Source of the DNA: FEN-1191 sp964528845
Lineage (GTDB): Bacteria; Pseudomonadota; Gammaproteobacteria; Steroidobacterales; Steroidobacteraceae
NCBI GenBank assembly: GCA_964528845.1
Contig: CAZGVE010000004.1
Location: forward strand, 1-64,000
Length of the DNA: 64,000 nucleotides
Reading direction: 5' to 3'
The first letter of the stretch is position 1, and the number at the start of each line of letters is the position of its first letter. Positions 25,716 through 33,766 of the stretch are shown here, in pieces. The notes under the pieces are model-generated. The model ran no database searches, had not been told where the DNA came from, and was given only the letters and a program-made list of their open reading frames with translations. Made by a program: the position numbers and the translations under genes.

Positions 25716-26345
25716 TCACCCGGCGTGCAGTTCGAATTTCACGGGCAGGCTCGTACAGGTCGCCACCGGCTTGCCCAGCTGCGTCGGAGCCTTGAACCTG
25801 AAGGCCTTGCCGACTTTGATTGCGGCCTCATCGAGCATCGGGAACCCCGAAGTCGTCTCCACTTCCGCGGATTCGACCCTGCCCTGGATGCTGATGCAGA
25901 GCTTGACGAGCACGCGACCTTCCTGGTTCGCCCGGCGTGCGGCGTCAGGATAGAAGTCGGCAACGTCAGGCCTATATGTCGGTTCGAGCTTCGTTGGCGG
26001 CGGCGGCGGCGGCGGCGGCGGCCTGGGCGGCGGCGCGGGAACGGGCTTGGGCACCGTGACCGGCGGCGGCTCGACCGGAATGTTGATGGAGATGTCCGGC
26101 GCGATCACCTGCACCGGAGGGTGCTCCTTCAGGTCGACCGGCGGCGGCGGCGGCGGCAGCTCTTTCTGCTTCTCGGTCTCGATGATGTTGGTCTGCAGAA
26201 TGTGCGCCATGTACTTCGCACCACTCGTGGCCAGACCGGTGATGAACGCCCAGATCACGAGGCCATGGACCACCACGATCGCGACGAACGCGCCCATGCG
26301 TCGCGTCATCAGGCCGTTGCCCTGCCCCGGGTAATAGTCGCTCAT
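25716..26345 (-). CDS. tonB: TonB-family energy transducer
   Basis: 209 residues. An N-terminal membrane helix (about residues 13-35) is followed by a long Pro-rich spacer with Lys and Val, including a run of nine prolines, and then the TonB C-terminal domain: YPDAARRANQEGRVLVKLCI, VESAEVETTSGFPMLDEAAIKVGKAF (in parts) and a short end. It transfers proton-motive energy from ExbBD to outer-membrane receptors. It is the first gene of tonB-exbB-exbD-exbD-TPR. No receptor gene is nearby. Confidence 0.93.
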   Translation of the reverse strand: MSDYYPGQGNGLMTRRMGAFVAIVVVHGLVIWAFITGLATSGAKYMAHILQTNIIETEKQKELPPPPPPVDLKEHPPVQVIAPDISINIPVEPPPVTVPKPVPAPPPRPPPPPPPPPTKLEPTYRPDVADFYPDAARRANQEGRVLVKLCISIQGRVESAEVETTSGFPMLDEAAIKVGKAFRFKAPTQLGKPVATCTSLPVKFELHAG

Positions 26346-26721
26346 AGGTGCCTGCTCGAAGAAATGACCGAATTAATCGCGCAACGATGGCGCGCTGCGC
26401 CCCTGGCCGGCATTGTAAAAGTTCTGCTCACCATTGCTCCGCGGCCGTTGCTGGCCCAGCCCCTGATCCCCTGAACCCTGTCCCGCGTCCGACGTCGGCT
26501 GCCACCAGGCACTGGCGGCGACACCCCGGCGCGCAATTAACGGCGCATCATGCACGGGCGTTGCGTTGCCCGGTCGATCGATCGGCCTGATGGATCTGGT
26601 CCATCTGTTCCGTCATGGTCCCGACACCATAGCCGTGCGAGCATGAACGGTTTCGCGTATCGACTCAAGCGGTGAGACTTTAACTGCTCGCGTGGACCGA
26701 TACAACTGTTCGCACGCCGCG
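26346..26721. other. Gap between tonB and ilvD with no supported gene
   Basis: 376 bp with no recognisable gene. On the minus strand a TACAAT (26417 to 26412) about 70 bases before tonB could be its -10 box. A palindromic CGATCGATCG lies near 26573-26583. A 60-codon frame on the minus strand (26373-26555), rich in Gln, Gly, Asn and Ser, ends 27 bp before tonB; nothing shows that it is translated. Confidence 0.6.
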
Positions 26722-28446
26722 TCATCCCGGTTCCAGATCTGTAACCGCACCGTGGGATGCGCTGCTGACGACGCGCGCATATTTTGCAAGCACTCCGTAT
26801 TTTGCGTAGGCCACTCGTGGTTTCCACGCCTTTCGGCGACGTTTGAGTTCTGCCACTGACAGTTCGACATCGATGCTGCGACGCTGCGCATCGATGGTGA
26901 TGCGATCGCCATTACGCAGCAGAGCGATCGGTCCGCCGAGCGCCGCTTCCGGGGTAATATGTCCAACCACGAATCCGTGCGAGCCGCCCGAGAAGCGCCC
27001 GTCGGTGATCAGCGCGACTTTATCGCCGAGTCCTCTGCCGACGATCGCACCGGTGGGACTGAGCATCTCGCGCATGCCTGGCCCGCCTCGCGGGCCTTCG
27101 TAGCGGATCACGACCACATCGCCAGCGCGCACCTTGCCGGCGAGGATCGCGCTGGTGGCGGCCTCTTCGCCGTTGAACACGCGCGCCCGCCCCTCGAAGC
27201 GCAGACCCTCCTTGCCGGTGAGCTTCGCGACCGCGCCTTCGGGGGATACATTTCCATAAAGAACAACCAGATGGCTGTTTTTCTTTATGGGATCAGACAG
27301 CGGGCGCACGATGTCCTGACCGGCCGGATAGTCATCGACCGCGGCGAGGTTCGCGGCGAGAGTCTGCCCCGTCACCGTCATGCAGTCCCCATGCAGCAGT
27401 CCGGCGTCCAGCAGACGCTTCATCAGCGGCACGATGCCTCCAATCGCGATCAGCTCGGACATCAGGTAGCGACCGCTCGGGCGCACGTCGGCGAGTACCG
27501 GTACTCGTGCACCGATGCGCGTGAAGTCATCGAGCCGGAGGCGCACGCCGGCGGCCTGTGCAATCGCGAGCAGATGCAGCACCGCGTTGGTGGAGCCGCC
27601 GAGCGCGATCACCACGGTGATCGCATTTTCAAACGCACGGCGGCTCAGGATGTCGCGCGGGCGAATCCCCTGCTGCAGCAAGCGCACGACTGCGGCGCCG
27701 GCGCGACGGCAATCCTCCCGCTTGGGGTCGCCGATCGCTTCCTGCGCCGAGCTGCCGGGCAGGCTCAATCCCAGCGCCTCGATGGCCGAGGCCATCGTGT
27801 TGGCCGTGTACATCCCGCCACAGCTGCCGGCACCGGGGATCGCTGTGCGTTCCACTTCCAGCAGCTTCGCGTCCGTGAGCGTGCCGGCGGCCCGGGCGCC
27901 GACGGCCTCGAATACGGACACGATGTCGCGCCGCTGGGCGCCGGGCCGGATGGTGCCGCCGTAGACGAACACCGCCGGGCGATTCAGCCGGGCGATTGCC
28001 ATGGCGCAACCGGGCATGTTCTTGTCGCAGCCACCGATCGCCACCAGACCGTCGAAGCCTTCCGCGCCGACGACTGTTTCGATCGAATCGGCGATGACCT
28101 CGCGTGACACCAGCGAGTAGCGCATCCCCGGCGATCCCATCGAGATGCCGTCGGACACCGTGATCGTGTTGAACGTGACACTCTTGCCGCCGGCCGCGTC
28201 GGCGCCGGCAGCCGCTTCGCGGGCCAGTTCGTCGATGTGCATGTTGCAGGGCGTAAGGTTGGCCCAGGTCGAGGCGATGCCGACCTGCGGCCGCCGAAAA
28301 TCTCCGTCCTGGAACCCCACGGCGCGCAGCATCGCGCGTGCCGGCGCCTGCTTGAGCCCGTCCACGACCAGGCGCGACCATGCGCGCGGGTCATTGCCCT
28401 GCCCTGACCGGCCGCGCCTGCGCGCGGCCGACTTGCGATCTGCCAT
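26722..28446 (-). CDS. ilvD: Dihydroxy-acid dehydratase
   Basis: 574 residues from the ATG at 28446, with a G-rich ribosome-binding region just upstream. It makes the 2-oxo acids leading to valine and isoleucine, the step after IlvC. The iron-sulfur cysteines lie in TPCNMH, GGCDKNMPGC and GSCGGMYTANTM, and the family segment MGSPGMRYSL is present. The C-terminal GRFSGGSHGFVVGHITPEA is intact. It is on the opposite strand from the ilvC-leu operon, separated by an aminopeptidase gene, so its regulation must be separate from the attenuator there. Confidence 0.95.
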   Translation of the reverse strand: MADRKSAARRRGRSGQGNDPRAWSRLVVDGLKQAPARAMLRAVGFQDGDFRRPQVGIASTWANLTPCNMHIDELAREAAAGADAAGGKSVTFNTITVSDGISMGSPGMRYSLVSREVIADSIETVVGAEGFDGLVAIGGCDKNMPGCAMAIARLNRPAVFVYGGTIRPGAQRRDIVSVFEAVGARAAGTLTDAKLLEVERTAIPGAGSCGGMYTANTMASAIEALGLSLPGSSAQEAIGDPKREDCRRAGAAVVRLLQQGIRPRDILSRRAFENAITVVIALGGSTNAVLHLLAIAQAAGVRLRLDDFTRIGARVPVLADVRPSGRYLMSELIAIGGIVPLMKRLLDAGLLHGDCMTVTGQTLAANLAAVDDYPAGQDIVRPLSDPIKKNSHLVVLYGNVSPEGAVAKLTGKEGLRFEGRARVFNGEEAATSAILAGKVRAGDVVVIRYEGPRGGPGMREMLSPTGAIVGRGLGDKVALITDGRFSGGSHGFVVGHITPEAALGGPIALLRNGDRITIDAQRRSIDVELSVAELKRRRKAWKPRVAYAKYGVLAKYARVVSSASHGAVTDLEPG

Positions 28447-28456
28447 CCCCCCCCCT

Positions 28457-29863
28457 TCAGCCGTAACGGCGGCGAATGAACTGATACAGCGCCCGTACAG
28501 CCTGCGCTTCCGCACCCAGCGGCCGACCCGGCCGATCCTTCGGATTCCACGCGAACAGGTCCAGGTGCAGCCAGTGCGGTGTCTCGGTGACGAAGCGCCG
28601 CAGAAACAGCGCGGCGATTATTGCACCTGCAAAGGGCGAGGCCGAAACATTATTCAGGTCCGCGATGCGACTGCCGAACTCATCGTCGTAGCCCGTCCAG
28701 AGGGGCAGTGGCCACACCGGATCGCAGTGCAAGCGACCGATTTCCGCGAGCTGCGCGCCAAGGGCCTCCTCGCTCGCGAACACCGCCGGCAGATCAGGTC
28801 CGAGGGCGGTACGGGCCGCGCCGGTCAGCGTCGCCAGGTCGATCAGAAGATCGGGTCGCTCGGCATCCGCCGCGGCGAGCGCGTCGGCCAGCACGAGCCG
28901 GCCCTCCGCATCGGTATTGCCGATCTCGACCGTGAGACCCTTGCGTGAACGCCACACGTCGCCGGGCCGAAATGAGCCACCGCCGACGCTGTTCTCGACC
29001 GCCGGAATCAATAATCGCAACTCAACCGGCGCACCCAGTTCCAGCAGCAGCCGGGCCAGCGCGAGTGCGCAGGCGGCCCCGCCCATGTCTTTCTTCATCA
29101 ACACCATGGCTGTGGAAGGCTTGAGATCGAGCCCACCGGTGTCGAAGCAGACCCCCTTGCCGACGAGCGTCACGCGCGGCGCACCGGGTCGTGACCACCT
29201 GCAGTCCACCAGCTGCGGCGCGCGCACGCTGCCGGCGCCGACCGCCGCGACCAGCGGGAACTCACGCTCCAGCGCCGGTCCGGCGTGGACGACGGCCGAC
29301 CCTCCATGCTGCGCCGCAAGCTTCTGGGCTGCGCCAACCAGCTCCGCAGGGCCGAGCTCATTGGCCGGCGCATTGATGAGGTCGCGTGCATGGCCGATCG
29401 CCTCGGCTGCGGCCTGCGCATAGTGCAGGTCGGCCCCAGGAGGCGCGATCAGCGCGTTCTGGACCGGAGCTGTAGCGGGCGCACCGCGATAGCGGGTCAG
29501 CCTATAGGTGCCCAGCAGCCACCCGAGGGCGAACTGGGTCGCGGCCGGGGCGCCGAGCGCCGCGGCCAGACGGTAGGTGCCGGCGGGCAGTCGTTCGGGC
29601 AGCAGCGCTGCATCCCACAGACTAAGCTGGTCGGGCGCCGACAGGCTCCCGAGGCCCAGCATTGCACCGCCGAGGCCGCCGTCCGACCGCGGCACGGCCA
29701 ATGTGCGATACCGCTCGGCCGCGAAGCCCTGCGCGCGTGCCCACGCGCGCGCCATCGGCGGCAGAGCCTCCAGCAGCGCAGGGTAATCCCTCTCGGTCGC
29801 GAGCCACAGCGGCAGCGCCGTGGCCTGCTGCTCATTGGATGGACTGTGAAGTAGCGTCTGCAT
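28457..29863 (-). CDS. M17 (leucyl aminopeptidase) family metallopeptidase
   Basis: 468 residues from the ATG at 29863. The M17 signature NTDAEGRLVLADAL is exact. Metal-binding and catalytic segments VGKGVCFDTGGLDLKP and MKKDMGGAACALALA are present, as are the DLATLTGAARTALG and HLDLFAWN stretches. It removes N-terminal amino acids from peptides and needs two metal ions. The N-terminal domain is divergent from PepA, closer to the PepB/YpdF-like short branch. It lies ten bases upstream of ilvD on the same strand, so both may share a transcript. Confidence 0.9.
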   Translation of the reverse strand: MQTLLHSPSNEQQATALPLWLATERDYPALLEALPPMARAWARAQGFAAERYRTLAVPRSDGGLGGAMLGLGSLSAPDQLSLWDAALLPERLPAGTYRLAAALGAPAATQFALGWLLGTYRLTRYRGAPATAPVQNALIAPPGADLHYAQAAAEAIGHARDLINAPANELGPAELVGAAQKLAAQHGGSAVVHAGPALEREFPLVAAVGAGSVRAPQLVDCRWSRPGAPRVTLVGKGVCFDTGGLDLKPSTAMVLMKKDMGGAACALALARLLLELGAPVELRLLIPAVENSVGGGSFRPGDVWRSRKGLTVEIGNTDAEGRLVLADALAAADAERPDLLIDLATLTGAARTALGPDLPAVFASEEALGAQLAEIGRLHCDPVWPLPLWTGYDDEFGSRIADLNNVSASPFAGAIIAALFLRRFVTETPHWLHLDLFAWNPKDRPGRPLGAEAQAVRALYQFIRRRYG

Positions 29864-29904
29864 CGCGTACCGGAGCTTAGCGGAATGCGCTCGATCAGAA
29901 CGCA

Positions 29905-29934
29905 TTGAGACGCGTGCGCGCGCTATGCTAAGCT
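29905..29934 (+). promoter_or_regulatory. Candidate promoter of the attenuated ilvC-leu operon
   Basis: TTGAGA (29905-29910) and TAAGCT (29929-29934) are spaced by 18 bases and lie 30 bases before the leader peptide start. The -10 match is weak; TATGCT at 29924-29929 is an alternative with shorter spacing. Position relative to the leader supports a promoter here more than the hexamers do. Confidence 0.4.
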
Positions 29935-29964
29935 TAAGGTGTCATCAAGTACCCGTTGCGCACC

Positions 29965-30048
29965 ATGCAGCCCCTTCGTCCTTTCGTACTGCTGGTAGAT
30001 CTACTGCTCCTACGGAGCGGTGCGGGCTGGTACTGCCGGCGTTTCTGA
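29965..30048 (+). CDS. Leu/Val-rich leader peptide of the ilvC-leuA operon
   Basis: A 27-residue frame from ATG 29965 to TGA 30046-30048. It starts MQPLRPFVLLVDLLLL and ends AGWYCRRF. Seven of the residues are Leu and two Val, with four Leu codons in a row (CTA CTG CTC CTA, 30001-30012). A Rho-independent terminator follows 22 bases later and alternative RNA pairings connect it to the leader frame. This is the standard arrangement of a branched-chain amino acid attenuator: ribosome stalling at scarce charged tRNA-Leu lets transcription continue into ilvC. No Ile codon is present. The peptide itself is not expected to have a function. Confidence 0.85.
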   Translation: MQPLRPFVLLVDLLLLRSGAGWYCRRF

Positions 30049-30070
30049 AGTCAGGACACGGACAATCACC

Positions 30071-30105
30071 AAAACCCCGCACCGGCCACCGATGCGGGGT
30101 TTTTT
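30071..30105 (+). terminator. Transcription attenuator before ilvC
   Basis: An 11-bp perfect stem AAAACCCCGCA (30071-30081) / TGCGGGGTTTT (30093-30103) with an 11-base loop ends in a run of six T. CCCGCACC (30076-30083) can instead pair with GGTGCGGG (30019-30026) inside the leader frame, just after the Leu run, giving an anti-terminator. GGTGCG there can also pair with CGCACC at 29959-29964 before the leader start. These mutually exclusive hairpins are what attenuation needs. Confidence 0.88.
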
Positions 30106-30140
30106 GTTGACCAATGCTGTAGCACGGGAGTGTTTGAACG

Positions 30141-31133
30141 ATGCAACTGTATTCCAGAAAAGACGTCGACCGGAAAGCACTCAAGGGCGCGCGCCTTGCG
30201 GTGCTCGGCTACGGCAGCCAGGGGCGCGCGCATGCGCTCAACCTCAAGGACAGCGGCTTCGATGTGGTCGTCGGGGTGCGCAAGGGCGGCAAGAGCTGGA
30301 AGAGCGCCAAGCGCGATGGCCTCGCGGTCGCGGAACCGCTGGCCGCGGTGGCCGGCGCGGACCTGGTCGCAATGCTGGTTCCGGACCTGGCCCAGGGACA
30401 GCTCTATACGGATGTGAAATCGGCGCTCAAGCCCGGCGCGGCCCTGCTGTTCGCCCACGGGTTCAATATCCACTTCAAGCAGATCAAGCCGCGCAAAGAC
30501 CTGGATGTAGTGCTGATCGCGCCGAAGGGCCCCGGTGGCCTGGTGCGGCGGCAGTACCAGCAGGGCCGCGGCGTGCCGTGCCTGATCGCTGTCGCCCAGG
30601 ACGCGACCGGCAAGGCCCACGCGAAAGCGCTGGCCTATGCCGACGGCATCGGGGGTACGCGAGGAGGCGTGCTGGAAACCACGTTTGCCGAGGAGACGGA
30701 GACCGACCTGTTCGGCGAGCAGGTCGTGCTGTGCGGCGGCGCCACGGAGCTGGTTGTACAGGGCTGGCAGACACTGGTGGACGCCGGTTACCAGCCTGAG
30801 GTCGCGTACTACGAATGCCTGCACGAACTCAAGCTGATCGTCGACCTGCTGCACGAGGGCGGACTGTCCAAGATGCATCGTTTCATCAGCGACACGGCGA
30901 AGTACGGTGACCTGACCCGCGGACCGCGCGTGGTGGGCGAGCGTACCAAGAAGGAGATGCGGCGCATTCTCAAGGAGATCCAGAGCGGCAAGTTCGCGCG
31001 CCAGTGGATCGCCGAAAACGAGAGCGGCGCCAAGGAATACGCCCGGTTGCTGAAGGCCGACCTGCAGCACCCGATCGAGCGCGTAGGCGAGAAGATGCGC
31101 GCGCGCATGCCCTGGCTCAAGGAGGCGCGCTGA
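30141..31133 (+). CDS. ilvC: Ketol-acid reductoisomerase (NADP+), class I
   Basis: 330 residues, the short class I form. The Rossmann motif GYGSQGRAHALNL starts at residue 23, followed by VGVRKGGKSW that selects NADPH. Metal-binding and catalytic segments AHGFNIHF, VAPKGPG-like IAPKGPGGLVRRQY, and ETETDLFGEQ are present. It rearranges and reduces acetolactate on the way to valine, leucine and isoleucine. It is the first structural gene behind the attenuator. The acetolactate synthase genes that often precede it are missing from this window. Confidence 0.96.
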   Translation: MQLYSRKDVDRKALKGARLAVLGYGSQGRAHALNLKDSGFDVVVGVRKGGKSWKSAKRDGLAVAEPLAAVAGADLVAMLVPDLAQGQLYTDVKSALKPGAALLFAHGFNIHFKQIKPRKDLDVVLIAPKGPGGLVRRQYQQGRGVPCLIAVAQDATGKAHAKALAYADGIGGTRGGVLETTFAEETETDLFGEQVVLCGGATELVVQGWQTLVDAGYQPEVAYYECLHELKLIVDLLHEGGLSKMHRFISDTAKYGDLTRGPRVVGERTKKEMRRILKEIQSGKFARQWIAENESGAKEYARLLKADLQHPIERVGEKMRARMPWLKEAR

Positions 31134-31199
31134 GCGCCGCCCGGGGACGCACGCGACGTTAATACACACTGGAACGAACAGCCGGCGATGGAGAGCGCG

Positions 31200-32786
31200 A
31201 TGAACCCGACCGCTGACCGAGTGTTGATTTTCGACACCACCCTGCGCGATGGCGAGCAGGCCCCGGGCTGCAGCATGACGCAGCCGGAAAAGCTGCGCGT
31301 CGCACGGGCACTGGGCGAACTGGGCGTCGATGTCATCGAGGCGGGGTTTCCGGCGGCATCCCGCGGCGACTGGGAGTCGGTCCAGGCCGTCGCACGTGAG
31401 GTGCAGGGTCCCATCATCGCAGGCCTGGCGCGCTGCACGCGCGAGGACATCGAGCTCGCCGCCCGCGCGCTGGCGCCCGCCGCGCGCCGGCGCCTGCACG
31501 TATTCCTCGCCACGAGCGCGATCCACCGGCAGTTCAAGCTGAACATGGCGCAGGAGGAGATCGTGCGCCGGGCAGTGGAAGGCGTGAAGATCGCGCGCGA
31601 GCTGTGCGAGGACGTGGAGTTCTCGCCCGAGGATGCTTCGCGGACCGAACTGGACTTCCTGGCGCAGGTGGTCGAGGCGGCGATCGAGGCCGGCGCCACC
31701 ACCATCAATATCCCGGATACGGTCGGCTACACCGTGCCCGACGAATTCGGGGAACTGTTCCGTTACCTGCGCCAGCACGTGCGCGGCATCGATGCGGTCA
31801 CGCTCTCGGTACACTGTCACGACGACCTCGGTATGGCGGTGGCCAATAGCCTGACCGCGGTCGTGGCCGGAGCGCGCCAGATCGAATGCACGATCAATGG
31901 CATCGGCGAGCGCGCCGGCAACTGCTCGCTCGAGGAAGTGGTGATGGCGCTGACCACCCGTGCGGCATTCTTCAACCTGCAGACCGGTGTGCAGACCTCA
32001 CGGCTCTATCCAACCAGTCGCCTGGTCTCGAGCATCACGGGCGTTCCGATTCCGCGCAACAAGGCCGTCGTTGGCGAGAACGCGTTTGCCCACGAGTCAG
32101 GCATCCACCAGCATGGCATGCTCAAGAACCGGACGACTTACGAGATCATGCGCCCCGAGGACGTCGGCCTGCCGCGCAGCAACCTCGTGCTCGGCAAGCA
32201 CAGCGGTCGCCATGCATTCCGGGACCGCGTGAGCCAGCTCGGCTTCGAGCTCGACGAGCTCGAGCTGAACCGGGTATTCGAGGAGTTCAAGGCGCTCGCG
32301 GATCGAAAGAAGGAACTGTTCGACGGCGATATCGAGGCGCTGGTGCTGCGTGCCGAGGGACACGCTGAAGGTCCCTGGAAGCTCGAGGACCTCGCGGTCG
32401 AGTCCCACAGCGGTGCCCAGGCGCGCGCCAGCGTGCGCCTGCGGCACGCCGATGGTCGCAGCGTGACGCGTGAAGCGCCGGGCGACGGTCCGGTCGACGC
32501 GGCCTACAAGGCGATCGTGCAGGCAACGGGCATCAACGTGACGGTGGTCAAGTTCGAGGTCCACGCCGTGACCATTGGTGAGGACGCGCAGGGTGAGGCG
32601 ATCCTCTACGTGGACATGAACGGACGCAGCTACCGCGGCTCGAGCGTGAGCACCAACATCGTCGAGGCCGCAAGCCGCGCCCTGCTCGAGGTGATCAACC
32701 GCATCGAACTTTCGCAGAAGTCGGGCGCCAGGCCCGCGTCCGAGCGCCGCGAGGAGGCGGCCCGGATCGCCCAGACCGTCGTGTAG
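31200..32786 (+). CDS. leuA: 2-isopropylmalate synthase
   Basis: 528 residues from the ATG at 31200, which has GGAGAG upstream; an in-frame ATG at 31188 would add four residues. It joins acetyl-CoA and 2-oxoisovalerate, the first committed leucine step. The catalytic DTTLRDGEQAPG and the metal-binding HCHDDLGMAVANS are present, with GIGERAGNCSLEEVVMAL in the barrel. The C-terminal regulatory domain (about residues 390-515) that binds leucine is complete, so feedback inhibition is expected. Confidence 0.96.
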   Translation: MNPTADRVLIFDTTLRDGEQAPGCSMTQPEKLRVARALGELGVDVIEAGFPAASRGDWESVQAVAREVQGPIIAGLARCTREDIELAARALAPAARRRLHVFLATSAIHRQFKLNMAQEEIVRRAVEGVKIARELCEDVEFSPEDASRTELDFLAQVVEAAIEAGATTINIPDTVGYTVPDEFGELFRYLRQHVRGIDAVTLSVHCHDDLGMAVANSLTAVVAGARQIECTINGIGERAGNCSLEEVVMALTTRAAFFNLQTGVQTSRLYPTSRLVSSITGVPIPRNKAVVGENAFAHESGIHQHGMLKNRTTYEIMRPEDVGLPRSNLVLGKHSGRHAFRDRVSQLGFELDELELNRVFEEFKALADRKKELFDGDIEALVLRAEGHAEGPWKLEDLAVESHSGAQARASVRLRHADGRSVTREAPGDGPVDAAYKAIVQATGINVTVVKFEVHAVTIGEDAQGEAILYVDMNGRSYRGSSVSTNIVEAASRALLEVINRIELSQKSGARPASERREEAARIAQTVV

Positions 32787-32797
32787 GAGTCGCAACG

Positions 32798-33760
32798 ATG
32801 CCGATACCCGCCACCCCGTTCATCTGGTTCAACGGCAAACTCATTGCATGGGAAAAAGCCACGGTGCACGTGCTTGCGCATGCACTGCACTACGGCTCCT
32901 CGGTGTTTGAAGGCGTACGCGCGTACGAGACGCCCAAGGGCGTGGCGATCTTCCGCCTCAAGGACCACACCCGGCGGCTGTACGATTCGGCCAAGATCTA
33001 CCGCATTCAGATCCCGTTCAGTCCCGAACAGCTCAATGAGGCTTCCCGCGAGGTGGTGGCCGTCAACGACCTGCGGCGCGGCGCCTATATCCGGCCGATT
33101 GCGTTTCGCGGCTACGGCGAGATTGGCGTGGCCCCGAAGATCGACCCCCCGGTGGATGTCGCCATTGCGGCGTGGGAATGGGGTAAGTACCTGGGGCATG
33201 AGAGCGAAGCCGGTGGAGTCGATGTCTGCATTTCCTCCTGGCAGCGGGTGGCGCCCAATACGCTGCCGGCGCTCGCCAAGGCCGGCGGCAACTACCTGTC
33301 GAGCCAGCTCATCAGCCAGGAGGCCAAGCGGCTCGGCTTCGCCGAGGGCATCGGCCTGGCGCCGGATGGAACCGTTAGCGAGGGCGCGGGCGAGAACCTG
33401 TTCCTGGTCAAGGATGGCGTGCTGCTCACACCGAGCCTCGCCCATTCGGTGCTCGGCGGCATCACGCGTGACACGGTGATGAAGCTGGCGCGCACGCTCG
33501 GACTGGAGGTACGCGAGATGTCCGTGCCGCGCGAGCTGCTGTACCTGGCCGACGAGCTGTTCTTCACAGGCACCGCCGCCGAGATTACGCCGATCCGCTC
33601 CGTCGACCGCCTGGTCATAGGCAGCGGCAAGCGCGGCCCGATCACCGAGCAGTTGCAACAGGCGTTCTTCGGTCTGTTCTCGCTCGCGACGCCGGACCAG
33701 TGGGGCTGGCTCGATTTCGTCGACATGCAGGTGCCGGCGCGCGCTGCCGCCGTGCTGTGA
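32798..33760 (+). CDS. ilvE: Branched-chain amino acid aminotransferase
   Basis: 320 residues, fold type IV PLP enzyme. The PLP lysine is Lys161 in LPALAKAGGNYL; HALHYGSSVFEGVRAYET and EGAGENLFLVKDGVL are family signatures, as is FFTGTAAEITPI near the C-terminus. It does the last step for leucine, valine and isoleucine. Its place between leuA and leuC is unusual and puts transamination under the same leader control as the leucine branch. Confidence 0.95.
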   Translation: MPIPATPFIWFNGKLIAWEKATVHVLAHALHYGSSVFEGVRAYETPKGVAIFRLKDHTRRLYDSAKIYRIQIPFSPEQLNEASREVVAVNDLRRGAYIRPIAFRGYGEIGVAPKIDPPVDVAIAAWEWGKYLGHESEAGGVDVCISSWQRVAPNTLPALAKAGGNYLSSQLISQEAKRLGFAEGIGLAPDGTVSEGAGENLFLVKDGVLLTPSLAHSVLGGITRDTVMKLARTLGLEVREMSVPRELLYLADELFFTGTAAEITPIRSVDRLVIGSGKRGPITEQLQQAFFGLFSLATPDQWGWLDFVDMQVPARAAAVL

Positions 33761-33766
33761 CATGAC

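Noticed and set aside
30066..31820. 584-codon open frame on the minus strand
   Set aside because: Antisense to ilvC and leuA and passes through the attenuator hairpin.
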